The notes below the pieces were generated by a model that was not told the DNA's origin, made no database searches, and saw nothing but the letters and a program-made list of their open reading frames with translations. From Zeus faber (taxonomy: Eukaryota; Chordata; Actinopteri; Zeiformes; Zeidae), in NCBI GenBank assembly GCA_960531495.1, contig OY482847.1:2935399-2999398 (forward strand): 64,000 nucleotides of DNA, given 5' to 3'. Below, one piece after another: positions 10,995-25,171 of this stretch. A program made the position numbers and the translations under genes. Positions within the stretch are counted from its first letter, which is position 1. Each line of letters begins with the position of its first letter.

Positions 10995-11051
<57 letters not shown>
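10995..11051. repeat. (TG)n microsatellite
   Basis: About 28 TG units, 35 nt outside exon G. Confidence 0.97.
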
Positions 11052-11052
<1 letters not shown>

Positions 11053-11479
11053 GCTAACCTAGCAGGGTTGCTAACCTAACCCTTACTTCTAAGACTTATT
11101 TCTGGCTGTAATTACAAACATGACACATTCCTTTCCTCACTGATAGCACAGAAAAACTTTGCTCTCAAAGAGTCACTCACCCTCGGGGCTGGGCCGTTTC
11201 AAAAAATCAAATATGACCAATTGTGACAAATGCATCGATCCATCGAAAATCATGGGACAATATCTTGGAGAATGTAAAGCTCCTGAAAGACAACATTTAA
11301 CTACCGTACTTTACAGTATATCACCATATCGAGTCAAGTCCAGTTTATTTCTATTGGCATTAACCACGGCACAGTGTCAGGGCTTCACAAACCCACATTC
11401 CACATAGAATTCAACGGGCTCCCCCGGTCTGAACCCGCATCCATCGGTCACTAGCGTGCCAGCAGCCATACTGTACGTT

Positions 11480-12175
11480 TGTATTTACAATCCAATCCAA
11501 ATGTATTTACAAAGCACATTCAAAAAAAAATACTGTTGACCAAAGTGCTGTACAATCAGACACAGCAGAAACCGTAAAACAACACAATAGCAACACAAAG
11601 ACCAGCGTAAAGGACAAGGACAATAAAATTATAAAAGCAATAAGAGCATAAGAACGGCAACTCTCAAGCCGAGATAAAAGACAAGGAATTAAGATGCGTT
11701 TCAACACAGGATTTGAAACAGGCAGTGTAGGGTCAGCTGAACCCACAGAGGAAACTACAACCGCAAAGGCGTAGGCTCCGCTGTGATTCGACCGTGGTCT
11801 TAGGCCAGCGGACCTGAGTGGCCTTGAAGGGACGTGTGCTTGTAAAAGCTCAGGTTGGGAGCTCGCCCATTTCATGATTGGTAGGCAAACAATAAAATCT
11901 TAAAATCAATCCTAAAATGCACAGGGAGCCAGTTAAGGGAGGCCGGTAATGGGGGAAAGATTCCCTGTTCAAAGACGAGTTGCAGCATTCTGGACCCACT
12001 GCCAGCGAGAGAGGGAGGCCTGGCTCCTCCTGCACCAACATGAAGGACGTTACAGTCGTCCATTGGGGTCGCGATAAAAGCGTGTATAACACTTTCCAAG
12101 CCACTAAGTGATAAAAAGGACTTGACGTTAGATAAGAGCCTGAGTTGGAAAAAGCTTGATTTGATCACTGAGTTC
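11480..12175 (-). mobile_element. L2-like LINE, 3' end of the RT ORF and tail
   Basis: Minus-strand frames give LESVIHAFIATPMDDCNVL, then LNWLPVHFRIDFKILLFAYQS, then ELLQAHVPSRPLRSAGLRP in a shifted frame. This is the C-terminal RT/connection region that also occurs at 48410-48709 (LRSLHWLPIKTRIDSATCIY). Several frameshifts; dead. It is a 5'-truncated copy, as is usual for LINEs. In transcript orientation it lies sense to the cadherin gene. Confidence 0.75.
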
Positions 12176-12245
12176 ATCTGTGGGTTTTTTTTTTGATCAC
12201 GTGCATGTTTGTGTGCGTGCATGTGCACGACGTGCATGCCAGTAC

Positions 12246-12414
12246 CGGTCTCGGGGTGGATGCTGAAGGCCGGCACGGTGGAGTCCTTGTGCATGAAGCC
12301 GTACGTGACCCGGCCGTTGGTGCCTTCGTCCGCATCCACCGCGTGGACCTGCAGGACGAAGGTCCCGGCCGGCTGGTTCTCCAGGACCGAGGTCCTCTCC
12401 CGGTACTGCTGGCA
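12246..12414 (-). CDS. Cadherin exon F: first half of an EC repeat
   Basis: A 169-nt exon with acceptor CTCCCCCAG and donor ACCG/GTACTG; phase 0 in and phase 1 out. It encodes CQQYRERTSVLENQPAG, the strand TFVLQV, the calcium motif AVDADEGTNGRVTYG, and AFSIHPETG. VLENQPAGT and DADEGTNG are the elements I associate with CadN-type repeats. An L2-like LINE 3' fragment begins only about 70 nt downstream of the donor in the following intron. Open frames on either strand that cross this exon in other frames are shadows. Confidence 0.88.
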
Positions 12415-13312
12415 CTGGGGGAGGGAGGGGGAGGAGGGGTGAGGGAGGGTTGGAAAGAGGGAGGGAAAGACAAGATGACAAGAGAGACGGAGAGAAAGTA
12501 AGAGAAAGAGATTTCAACTTGTTTTTAAACACTATTTATTTACATAATTTCAACAGATTGCAACATAGCACAGAATAACACGCAATCAATATTCTGAATG
12601 TAAGTCAATTCTGACTTACATTCAGAATAATTCATAAGCAAAAGAGATCCATCAACACAAACACTGAAAACAACATTATTAAATAAGTTAAGAGAGTAAA
12701 ATGAATCAAGAAAGCAACTGGAGAGAGCGATAGAGAGAGAGAGAGAGAAAGACATTTATTTATTTATGTATGTATGTATTGATTTATTTATTTAATATTG
12801 ACTCCAATGGTGTTTCATGCACCCAGGATCCAAACTACCTCCCAAATAGTGTTGCATCATAGAGTACGGAGAAACCCGCTCCCGCAACTATTAGCTTTTT
12901 CCTCTATTTTTGGCACTGACGTTTTGTAGGAACCAAAGTCCAGGGTTTGTTGACGGTTGATTAGTGGAAATAAGAGTGACCAGCGGGGCCAGACCAGCCG
13001 CTGACCCCCGTGTCTCAGCTAATGAGCAGAAAGTTAAACTCCGCTCAACTTTCTCCGGTCGCCAAGTCTCCCAGACCGCGTCGCTCCCATCACTCTCTAT
13101 TGCCCCCTCCAATTAGAAATGAACTACATCGTCACTGGGTGTCGCTTTTGGTGTGAGCGTGCGGTTAGCAGGTGACAGCAGACCAGGAGTGGAATTTCCA
13201 TCCACACGTTCATTTGCAGACTTTAAAGAAACCCTGAACGTTCAAAGAAATTCCCAAATTATAATATTTTTTAACCTTCTGTGTCTGGCTGAGGATGAAA
13301 AGTCTGGACCTA

Positions 13313-13432
13313 AGGGATCTTCCAGTATAGTAAGGGTCTACCGGTATGGTAAGGGCCTTAGGGGTCTTATGGTAAGGACCTTAGGGGTCTACTATGGTAA
13401 GGACCTTCTAGGTCTACCAATGTGGTAAGGCA
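13313..13432. repeat. Minisatellite, about 27-bp unit
   Basis: Four to five diverged copies of a unit like GGTAAGGACCTTAGGGGTCT. Confidence 0.8.
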
Positions 13433-15113
13433 TGAGGAGTTAAAAAATGCAAGTTCATGCAGAGCTTTAAACCAACAGTAAGATTTTAAACTGCACTCTC
13501 AAGTCAGTGCAACGATGCAGGATTGGATCCATCCTGACAAATCCTAGCGTGCGCTCTCCTGGGGAGGAAACAAAAAGGTGTAAATGTGTGATTCTGTATT
13601 TTAAAAGTTCTGGTGTATCTCTGCCATTAGGATCCTTCCTGGTGCAGTTTGGGATAAGCCTGATGCCCTGATGACTCAGCAGAAAGAACCAGTACATCCC
13701 TAAAACGCATGTCTCTCTCTCCCCTGATTTAGCGCTCAGCAGCTGTTGTTGCTCAGCAACTGTTATCCACCGCGTTAGAGAAGGGGGCCTCGTCATGCCT
13801 TGTGCATGGAAGGTTGTTTGTTCACATAACAGATGCGTGCACAGCTCTTCTTTTGCCAATTGGGTTTGGGAAAATTGACTTATGATTTTTGTGAAAGATG
13901 GAAAGAAACTTAACTGGAGACGCATTAAAAAAACAAAAAGACTGGACAAAAAGCCGGTGTTATCATTCTTTTCATCAGCGGTTCAATAGATACCAGAAAA
14001 CACATGAGCTGGAACTCCCACATCATCTGGGGAACATAAAAAACAAGCCAAATTAAATGTGCCCTTTGGCAGAAAAAAGCATGACTTTTTTTGGAAGCGA
14101 AAACAATTATATTCCTGCAAACTTCTGATGCCTGTTGTGTAGAGAGTGGGATCAAGAGCAACACAAGAACATCACAAGTAATTATCTGGGGAAGAGAAAT
14201 GGAATTGATAATTCCAGGTAGTTGATATTTTGTGGTGCTGCGAGCTACGTTTCCCGTTGACCACGGACGAAAACAAACAGAAGCAAGTCAATGAATTAAC
14301 GCCAAAACTAATGGGCAACGGCAGCCGCCTTCAGAGGCGCCTCGGTTCAGCAGGACATTTCTGGAAGGTCCTTGTTAGGCCACAGACCGAAAAATATCAA
14401 TGTTTATTCCAGAAATTTGTGAAATGTTTGTAGCTAGATTATTCCAGTTTTTCTTTGGCAACAAAGAAGTTTTCTATCTGGAGCAGTTAGAGGAAGTTGC
14501 TCTGGAACGCTGGAAACCACACAGTAACAACTTAGGGACACACTCACAAAGAAAAGGATTGCGGCCGTTAACAGCACCATGAGTTGTGCATGAACCGCCC
14601 CTCTATCTGCACCGTCTCAACGCCCGGTTCACTGAGCACATCGTGCTGATGGTGTGACGGCACAAACAGGCCGTAAAGGTAACTTAAACTTGAAATACTT
14701 GAAATTTTACTTGACTTAAAATAGTTGTCCTAAAGTGTTTAATGAAAATGTAAAATTGTAAGGAAATCCTTGGAGGGGCTGCACCGGTGCTATGCCAAAT
14801 CCTGACAGGGATCTGAAAAAAATTTTAATAGTCTCTTCGCAGACAGGTCTTTAAATTATTAAATGTTATTCTTCTTATTCTTAAAAATGCCACTCAGACC
14901 CTAGACGTGTCTTTTAAAGTAAGGTGCGGTGCTGGGACATCGGGACCAAGCCCTTGGCTCCGCCCGCCGGTTGCACCGCAGGGCGGAGCCGGAGGGAGCG
15001 AGCGGACAGGGAGAGGTAGAACGGGTGGAGAACATTCCTTCTCCGGAGGCGAAGGGTGTAGGACAGGTCGAAAATTATCAAACTGATTTAATAACTTTGG
15101 TTTGATAATAGAT

Positions 15114-15231
<118 letters not shown>

Positions 15232-16255
15232 GTATCTAAATGATAGTTGCTGTGCTTGAATAAAATAAACTAAAGCCTTGAAAAACATTGCTGTATTCTC
15301 TGGGATGATTGAATGAGCTTGAGACCAAAATATTTCTTTATTGTTACAGCAAATATGTGTTTGGGAGGTGATAATGTACTTAATAGTAGTGTTTAGAATA
15401 GGGATGTGACAGTACGATAATCATACTACTCGATATCACATTTTTTGGTATATCACAGTATCAGATTAAATATACATATTTAAATATTTTGGATATTTTG
15501 GAGAGTGCATTTCAAGTTTCAAGATTCCTCTGAGTTTACCTTTTTGTTTGCACTTAAAGGGCCATCGTTGTGTGATCATTACAGGTCACACCGAGCCCAA
15601 ACATCAACACTCCCCACTGAAGAAAGGCTGAAAAATATTCAGGAGTCACTGAGGTGAAAACACTTGATAATGTTTCAACGCATGCCTTTTAATAAACACC
15701 TCTGACATAATAGTAATGATATGTTTTGCTGTGTTGTGTCATATCTCTATTACATAACTTGGTGTCATTACAACATTTCAAAGTGTTTTAACCGCAAAAA
15801 TATCTAATAACCACCACATTATGTAAAACACAAAACTTACAAGATGCGTCAAGATGTTTTACAAAACACAGGTGTTATGACATCACAAAAAAACGCCGGA
15901 TCTCCTCCTGCAGGGTCAATAAAGTCTCATCTTACAGATCAAATGTTTTTACATTTTAGTCAAGTTATGATGAAATGCAGCTTTATTACAAAGCCTGCTC
16001 ATCTACTTTATCTCCCTCTACCTGCCCCCCCCCCCTCTATCTCCAGTGAAATCCCTGATGGCTGCTCTTTGATGCTCACAGTATATTCTGACGTCTAATT
16101 AATGGGGAAGGAGGCATCTTTCTTTCTATTGACTCCCTCGTTTCTGATTTCCCTCCTCGACTTGGCCCCTGGCCCTCAGCGCTCCCACCACAACTTTCCA
16201 TCTTTCTTTTGTTTTCGTCAACTTCGACTCTTCACCTCAAACCCTCCCTCCCTCC

Positions 16256-16875
16256 TTCTCTCCTCTTGTACCCTCATCTCCTCTCCTCCCTCCTCCTCTT
16301 GTCCCCTCATCTCCTCCTCTGGCCCCTCATCTCCTCTCCTCCCTCCTCCTCTCGTCCCCTCATCTACTCTCCTCCCTCTCCCCTTTCTCCCCTCATCTCC
16401 TCTCCTCCCTCCTTCTCTCTCATCTACTCTCCTCCCTCCTCCTCTTGTCCCCTCATCTCCTCTCCTCCCTCCTCCTCTCGTCCCCTCATCTACTCTCCTC
16501 CCTCTCCCTTTTCTCCCCTCATCTCCTCTCCTCCCTCCTTCTCTCTCATCTACTCTCCTCCCTCCTCCTCTTGTCCCCTCATCTCCTCTCCTCCCTCCTC
16601 CTCTCGTCCCCTCATCTACTCTCCTCCCTCCTTCTCTCTCATCTACTCTCCTCCCTCCTCCGCTTGTCCCCTCATCTCCTCTCCTCCCTCCTCCTCTCGT
16701 CCCCTCATCTACTCTCCTCCCTCCTTCTCTCTCATCTACTCTCCTCCCTCCTCCGCTTGTCCCCTCATCTCCTCTCCTCCCTCCTCCTCTTGTCCCCTCA
16801 TCTCCTCCCCTCCCTCCTCCTCTTCTCCCCTCCCTCCTCCCCTCATCTCCTCTCCTCCCTCCTCCTCTTCTCTCA
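16256..16875. repeat. CT-rich minisatellite with higher-order structure
   Basis: Subunits of about 31-35 bp built on CTCATCTCCTCTCCTCCCTC. A composite unit recurs at about 126 bp in the first half (e.g. 16441 and 16567) and about 92 bp in the second (16567, 16659, 16751). Overlapping 279-, 236- and 167-codon frames are artefacts. Confidence 0.85.
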
Positions 16876-17273
16876 GATTTTTCTCCGCTCCGGGTGGGAG
16901 CTCTCAGTCACAGATGTGACTCCACCCTCGTCTCCATGTGAATGTTAACATGGAGCTGCGTGATATGGAATCATTCACTTTATGAAACGAAATCGAGCCG
17001 TTGTCCACCACAACTGCAACAGCAATGTTAAGGCCTCAGTTATTATCTGAACTTGAAGATATTATGCACACACAGAAATGGGAACAAACTCATCCCATTC
17101 TTACCTCCACGGAATCAAAACCAAAGAAGAAAGAGATCATGAAAAACTGGTTCCCAATGATTTGTATTAAAATGTGCAGAACCTCCTGCGGTGCTGTCAT
17201 GGAACACAAACAGAAGTCGCTTTTCTGCGACAATTTTATTTCTGACTGATTGGAATTTTTTAAACATTCCCAC

Positions 17274-17276
<3 letters not shown>

Positions 17277-17307
<31 letters not shown>

Positions 17308-17399
17308 TGTGTGTGTGACTGTGTGTGTTTGTGTCTGACTGTGTGTGTGTTTGTGTGTGTGTGTGCGCGTGTGACTGTGTGTGTGTGTGTGCGTGTGAC

Positions 17400-17430
<31 letters not shown>

Positions 17431-17437
17431 TTGTGTA
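17277..17437. repeat. TG/TGACTG compound microsatellite
   Basis: TG units interrupted by recurring GACTG and TTTG. Confidence 0.95.
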
Positions 17438-17726
17438 AGTGGAACCATGGAGATGCTTTCCACCCGATGGGTAAAGAGACCATGCGGCTCCCTTTGACAG
17501 AGCCGACAGGGTCCAGCTTTTCACTCTCCCTCTGTCCTCCTTCACCCCCCCGCTGGTTACCAGACCCATGCCACCCGCTCGGAGCTCAGGAGACCCCCGG
17601 CCCGGCTCCAGATCGGGGCATCAAAGCCAGATGAAACCCCCCCCCGTCCTTGCTGAGGGCCGGCATCCTGCTGACCGCAAGGAAACACTTTGACTGTTCC
17701 ACTTCTCTTTTAGAGAACTTTTTTTC

Positions 17727-17946
<220 letters not shown>

Positions 17947-18011
17947 TTATTTTTCATTTGACTGAATCACAAATGAGGGAAGGGACATTTGTTGTGTTTC
18001 ATTTTTGTCCC

Positions 18012-18214
18012 AGGGGAGAAAGGAGAGAAGGAAGCACGAGGGAGGAGAAAGGGGAGAAGGGTAGATAAAGGAGGAGGGGGGAGACAGGAGAGGAGAGGAG
18101 GAGGAGAGAGTCCTTTTCTGCTGCTCTTCCTCAGGCTCGCAAAACAAAGCGAGAGAAAGAGAGAGATAGAGAGACAGAGAGAGGGTGAGAGAGGAGAATC
18201 AGAGGGGGGGGGGG
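18012..18214. repeat. Purine-rich GGAG/GAGA low-complexity block
   Basis: Ends in a run of G (about 18206-18215). On the transcript strand it is pyrimidine-rich and lies 100-300 nt inside the intron after exon E. Confidence 0.9.
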
Positions 18215-18313
18215 GCATGCTTATCTGACACCTTGCTTGGCTATACAGGCAGCTGATGAGCCGGACCAACACCTTTTAATGACTGTGCGTGCTGGCGTGC
18301 GTGCGTGTCTCAC

Positions 18314-18486
18314 CTTCTCAAAGACGGGCTTGTTGTTGTTGACGTCGTCCACACCCACAATGACCTGCGCGGTGGATGACAGGGCCTGTGGGCCGCCCGA
18401 CATGTTGTCGTCCGTTGCCGTGACGTTGAGCACATACTCCACCCCCTGGAGGCGGGGTGGCGGGCTGGAGCGCAGGCGGATCAGAC
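18314..18486 (-). CDS. Cadherin exon E: second half of an EC repeat
   Basis: A 173-nt exon with acceptor GGGCTGCAG and donor GAGAAG/GTGAGA; phase 1 in and phase 0 out. It encodes LIRLRSSPPPRLQGVEY, the strand VLNVTATDDN and the linker VDDVNNNKPVFEK. The usual D-R-E calcium motif is replaced here by PPRLQG, so this repeat has a variant first site. Two possible N-glycosylation sequons are visible (NVT, NMS). It completes the repeat begun by exon D. Confidence 0.88.
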
Positions 18487-19224
18487 CTGCAGCCCAAAAG
18501 TTCAAAAGCAGAGTTGGCAGTGGACGCGGTTTGGAAAGTGGCTAAAAGGACCACGCGGTCCCAAAGATATGTTTGACTTTATTATTTGACTGATGATTTT
18601 CAGCCTGTTTACTAGACAACACACACATCTTATAGCTGACGATAGCTCACGTTGCTCTCTGTTTTGGGATTTTGGAAAAAAAATGACTGTGTGTTGAGGA
18701 ACCTTCCTAAAATTCCGAAATGAATCTCCTGGTGGCTAACATGGTGGTTTCTAATTTTGCCGTATTTAATATTTTGCATTTGAAAAGGGAGGATGCACAT
18801 GGAATTAACAATTACAAAATACGTGACAAGGGCACAACTAATTCATATCATATCGTTGAGATGAAACATATTAAACATATTAAAAGTCAATCAATCATCA
18901 GGAAAAAGTTCATGGGCTAAAACCTTGATACAAAGGGACCTGATTTGATACAATATCGATGAAATTCGAAATTGATGACACGGCTCCACATGTGATTCTA
19001 TATCGGCATTTTATACATTGTGAGAATTGCTCGCAACCCTCACCATCCGACGTGCCTCCAAAAATATATTGCGGAACAAATTCAGTTTAATACGGAAATT
19101 AAATATTTCATGTGATTTGTGACTACGATGGTATTTAAGTTGAAATGTTTGCAGACAATCCAGAGAAAAAGCATCAAAATTACACTTTCAAACCCATTCT
19201 AGATTCTTAACAATAGAACTGATT

Positions 19225-19524
19225 CGCTCAAGTCGTCGCTCAAGTCGTCGCTCAAGTCGTCGCTCAAGTTGTCGCTCACGTTGACGCTCCAGTTGACGCT
19301 CCAGTTGACACTCACGTTGTTACTCATGCTGTCACTCAGGTTTTGGCTTAAGTTGTCGCTCACGTAGTAGCTCACTATGTCACTCAAAGTATTGCTCATG
19401 TTGTCGCTTACTCTGTCGCTCAAGTTGACACTCACATTGACGCTCACGTTGTCGCTCATGTTGACGCTCATGTTGATGCTCACATTGACGCTCATGTTGT
19501 CACTCACATTGTCGCCCATGTTGT
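19225..19524. repeat. 12-bp minisatellite, array 1 (25 copies)
   Basis: Unit CGCTCACGTTGT with substitutions but no indels across 25 copies. Because 12 is a multiple of three, open frames run through on both strands (minus: Asn-Val-Ser-Asp type repeats). Confidence 0.95.
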
Positions 19525-19588
19525 CTTTATGTAGAGTGTCCCGACTTCACCGGAAAAATTGATGGTACGCAACATCAAGAATCGTTGT

Positions 19589-19768
19589 CGCTCACGTTGT
19601 TACTAAAGTTGTCGCCCATGTTGTCGCTCACGTCGTCGCTCACGTCGTCGCTCACGTTGCCCCTCACGCCATCCCTCACGCCGCCGCTCACGCCATCCCT
19701 CACGCCGCCGCTCACGCCGCCGCTCACGCCGCCGCTCACGCCGCCGCTCAAGTGGTAACTCACGTTGT
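19589..19768. repeat. 12-bp minisatellite, array 2 (15 copies)
   Basis: Same unit as array 1, separated by 64 bp of non-repeat and not in 12-bp register with it. The 3' half has drifted to a GC-rich version (CGCTCACGCCGC). Confidence 0.95.
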
Positions 19769-20189
19769 CAAACAAAAAAAAGGGAACATTCGCATGATTC
19801 AACTCAAAGCATGGATGGTCTGATTCATGGCGGCATTGAACATCCAGCGACGTGTGGATCCTTTTCACCGACTTTTCAGCCTTGAGGCTGGATGAGCGGA
19901 ACAGACTCCAACAAAAGTGGAGAAGAAAGGAGGACGCGAGCCCCATACAGTCTGAAGAAATACACCGTTCGAAACGAGCTGATCGGACTCCTATCTCCTC
20001 CGCAGACCTCTGTGTGAACTCCACCCACCACTAAAAATAATATGAAAGAACGAATAAAAAAGTTAAAAACTTCAGAGTTTATCCTGCTGGGAAAATACAA
20101 CACAAACAGCCAGTATTTTCAGAGGGAAAGAAAACATCACAACAGAGAAGGATGAGGGTGAGCAAAGACAAATACCCAGTGGGGACGCA

Positions 20190-20490
20190 GAAAGAGAGAG
20201 AGAGAGGGAGGGAGGGAGGGAGGGAGAGAGGGAAAGAGAGAGAGAGAGGGAGAGTCCAAACCAGAGAGAGTGAGTTTGTTCATACAGCTGGACAACTGGT
20301 GAATTTCAGGCTCTTAAGCACATTCTTTTAACCCTCTCTCTCCATCCCCTCTCCCTCCAACCCCTCTCTTTCCATCCCTTTCTCCATCCCCTTCTCTCTC
20401 TCCATCCCCTTCTGTCTCCATCCCCTTCCCTCCATCCCTCTCACTCTATCCCTTCACTCTGCATCCCTCTCTCTCCATCTCTCTCTCCAG
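20190..20490. repeat. GA-rich then CT-rich low-complexity blocks
   Basis: GAGA/GGGA repeats at 20190-20255, then a CCATCCCCTCTCTCT-type array at about 20332-20490. Confidence 0.85.
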
Positions 20491-20585
20491 GTGTAGGTGT
20501 CTCATCTCCATTCCACTCTCTGCTCTTAATGACTGGTCTTTGCTGTGCACTTCTTTGCCCTCCTGTACTCCCTTTACTTTGAGTC

Positions 20586-20586
20586 T

Positions 20587-20635
<49 letters not shown>

Positions 20636-20637
20636 CG
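20586..20637. repeat. (TG)n microsatellite
   Basis: TG/TGCG units. Confidence 0.95.
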
Positions 20638-20986
20638 TCGGCAGTGGGGGAGGAGTTTCGGCTAGAGCTAAATTCATCACACTCTGACTGTGTATTGTTT
20701 ATCAATGGGCTGGTGTGTGTGTGTCTGTCACACTCATATTGTTCCCAAAATGTAGAGTAATCACACGGATTAGAGGGAGGATACACGTGGAGCTGCTCGC
20801 CCACCTCACACCTGAGAGACAGAGAGCCTGACTCGTAATTCAATATTCGATATGATTTAATATTACCTTTACAACTGGAATTAATATTTGTAGACACCAG
20901 AAGCATATTTGACTATAGTGTATATACAGTGTATACACTTTGTACTGTATATACTGTGTATGCGGTATATATATGTTTATGGATAC

Positions 20987-20989
<3 letters not shown>

Positions 20990-21031
<42 letters not shown>
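20990..21031. repeat. (CA)n microsatellite
   Basis: About 20 CA units. Confidence 0.95.
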
Positions 21032-21034
<3 letters not shown>

Positions 21035-21191
21035 GCTTGGGTGATCGGGTGTTTTCAGGTCATTCTGAAAACCGGCTTTCTCTCTGTCTTTGGTTTGGTT
21101 CAGATGTTGGAGGAACACCATGGCCGTGGAGAGTGCATTCCCGCCAAGAATATATAAACCGGTAGGAATATTTTGACATATTGCACAACCC

Positions 21192-21269
<78 letters not shown>

Positions 21270-21305
21270 ACACGCGCACACGCGCACACGAACGCACACG
21301 CACAC
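21192..21305. repeat. (CA)n / CACG microsatellite
   Basis: About 33 CA units then alternating CACACG/CGCACA units. Confidence 0.95.
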
Positions 21306-22139
21306 TTAATATCGTCCCTCTGGGATTTTGCTGAGTTATTTTGTGATTGTTGCTACAAAAATAGCTTGATTTTGTTCAAAATTTGAAATATAAATTTTGT
21401 TTCAAAGTTTATCCATTTTTTTTCTTGCTGTAAAATTGCTAGAAAAAGAAAGTCATTTTTAAACTACGACCATTGAAGAAAGAGTCATGTTCATGTCATG
21501 ATGACAAGCATATCACATGTCTGAGATACACAGAAAGAAAATATGGGAAAGTTTGGTGATTGTGGACTGGAGGAGGCTGCGTTGCTTCTGGAGCGTTTCT
21601 AAAAGCATCCTCCTCCCTCCTCACTGCAGCCTCACACACATCTTCAACCAAATAACAAAGCCTGACATCACCTGCCCCTCCTTCCTTCCTCCCAGAAAAA
21701 CACCTTTCTACTCGTTCTCATCCCAAAATGGCAATACAAAAGGCAGAAACAAAAAGTGAAATAGAAACAAGTATATATTATATACTGCACTTGTTGATAT
21801 TTTTCATTTATTATATGTATGTTTTAAAGTGCAATATTTAAACATTTCTGTCTGTATTTTAGTATATATCCTTATTTGTATTTATATATCTATTCCTAAT
21901 TGCTATGTCTATATTTTCGGTTAGCTATTTTCACTTACCTGTCTTATATTTGTAACTGCAACATTTACATTTTTCTGTTTGAACTTAATTATACGTTTAC
22001 TTAATAATACTATTGTTTAAATAAATATAGTTATATTTTTCATTTTTTGTTTTCCACTTGCTTACATATGACATATGATGTTTCCGAAATCCAAATCTAC
22101 TGAGAGGATGAGCATCGGAGAGTCAGGACCTTGAAGCAC

Positions 22140-22197
22140 GCATGCATCCATTCATCCATCCATCCATTCATTCATTCATTCATTCATTCATTCATTC
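22140..22197. repeat. (CATC/CATT)n tetranucleotide repeat
   Basis: CATC units turning into CATT units. Confidence 0.95.
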
Positions 22198-24218
22198 CAT
22201 ATTGATTACATCTTCAACAGTGTCAATAAATCTATTGGCTGCAGGCTGCTTCAAGGCACTCATTTATCTGTATGCTTATTTCAAGCCTGCACATGTGTCT
22301 CAGTGTCCCAGTTCTTGGCTGCAGCCTCAGCTTTAACGCCCACTTCCCACGATGCCGTTGTTCCGTCACCCACACAGACGGTTTAGACAATTTCCTTCGA
22401 TGCCTCCACCTTTTTCAGCATTCAGGAGGAGTTATTCAGACGAGTGCTGCCACCTCTGCAGCGTGACAGGTAGCTAGGATTCGAGAAAAAAAAGGAAATT
22501 CTCAGAGGACGGCAGGTTGGAGGCACATTGGATGGATTCCTCCTTAGTTCTCATCATGCAAATCCAAAATAGCCCATTGTGCGCAACGTGTCCAGGCCAA
22601 CGGGGTTTGGACGCTGGAAGAGGCTTAGCACAAGATCACAATGCAACAAACACAGCGCGGCTTAAACTGCAGCAGTTATATTCAACACAGAAACAACAAG
22701 CCCTGGTCACGGGGCTTCAAAAAAAGATGAAAACGGATGAATCTGGATTATTATTACTATTTTCTCCATATTGGTAGCCAGCATTGCATTTATGACTATA
22801 ATATATAGAAGATGGTACATCACAGTTTTACATGTCATCCAGTGTTTAACTATACTACTTCCAAATAAGCAAAGTAAGCTGAACCCAAGTCTCAGACTGA
22901 CTGAGGTCCAGGGGTGTCGGAACAGGGGGGACACTGCGATTTCCTGTCGCCCCACTTTCAGGAATTACGGTAATAGAACGTTGGCAACAATGGCGTTGTT
23001 ATGGGTCCAGGGCTTCAGCCCAGATTGTTTTACGAACAGCCCCTGATCTCCAACAGCCCTGAAGGGAGGACTCGGCGCCCTGATGGCTCCCACTGACAGT
23101 ACCTACTGTGTCCACAGCGCGCCAGAGATGGGGCACCCAGAACACTGTGTTTTTATTTTTAGATGTAGGCTTTTTTTATTTTACTCTGTTTCCATATGGA
23201 ACTAAACAAACACCCACCCACCCTGGGCGTGTCACCTAACTACATGGTACAATCCCGCGCCAACGCTGGGGTCCACGATACACGGTAACCCGCACAACAT
23301 CACCTCCATCACTCACCACTACATCTCTCACAGACACACACACAGACACACACACACACAAGCACACACGCACGTATTGCAAAACCAAGTCCTAAGATAC
23401 AGTATGCATATTATGCAGATTATGGAAAGAACATGTAACTAAGTGCAACCAGCTCAATAACAACAGAAGCGCACAGACTGCGTGTGAGAGTCATAGAGAC
23501 AGACAGAGACACCTACAGTGTGTTACATCATAGCAGCATTAACTTTTTCACCAAGTAGTTCTTCTGTGGGATCGAACCATACGGGCTAGACTTCACTCCC
23601 CACCTGCATCAATGAGCCTTGGGAATCCATGACTGTCACCGGTTCACCAGTCGTCCTTCCCTGGAGCATTTTTGGTAGGTAGTAACCACTGCAGAGCGGG
23701 AACAGCCACAAGACCTGTGCTTGTGGAGATGCTCTGACCCAGTCGTCCAGCATCACAATGTGCTCCTTGTCAAAGTGGCTCAGATCCTTACGCTGCTTCA
23801 ACACATCAACTTCAACAACTGACTCTTCACTTGCTGCCTAATGCAGTATATCCCACCCCTTATTTATATATATAAGGTTATACTATCTCTATATCTTCAA
23901 ATCTTCATTTCATTTCATGGTGGGTTATAATGTTCACTTTTTGTTTTCCATTAGTTTTTCTTAGAACCACTTCATTTGAATTGAGACAGAAAGACAGAGG
24001 GGTTGGGGCCTCTGGGGCCTCTGGTTCCTCTGGGCTCCGTGCCCCCCACACTACTTGACATGGACGACTAAATAGACCCTAAAAGCCTCGGAGCGGAGTC
24101 GCACGCTGCTAAGTGGCTGGAGACAGGACATTGGAAAAGGTTTTAGGACGTTCTGAGAATAAAGCATCCACCAGTCCTCTCTCTCATCGCATCTCATAGA
24201 GACCCTTCAATTATACTC

Positions 24219-25171
<953 letters not shown>

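Larger units (their letters stand above)
10961..12245. other. Intron between exons F and G
   Basis: A 1.3-kb intron. It contains (TG)n at 10995-11051 and is otherwise largely occupied by an L2-like LINE 3' fragment (about 11480-12175). Confidence 0.75.

Noticed and set aside
16102-16941. 279-codon Pro/Ser/Leu frame and two overlapping frames
   Set aside because: All three frames are open because of a CT-rich minisatellite; same peptides repeat with the DNA unit.
19199-19519. CRISPR-like regularly spaced repeats at 19.2-19.8 kb and 42.0-42.3 kb
   Set aside because: These are head-to-tail minisatellites with no unique spacers, in a vertebrate intron.
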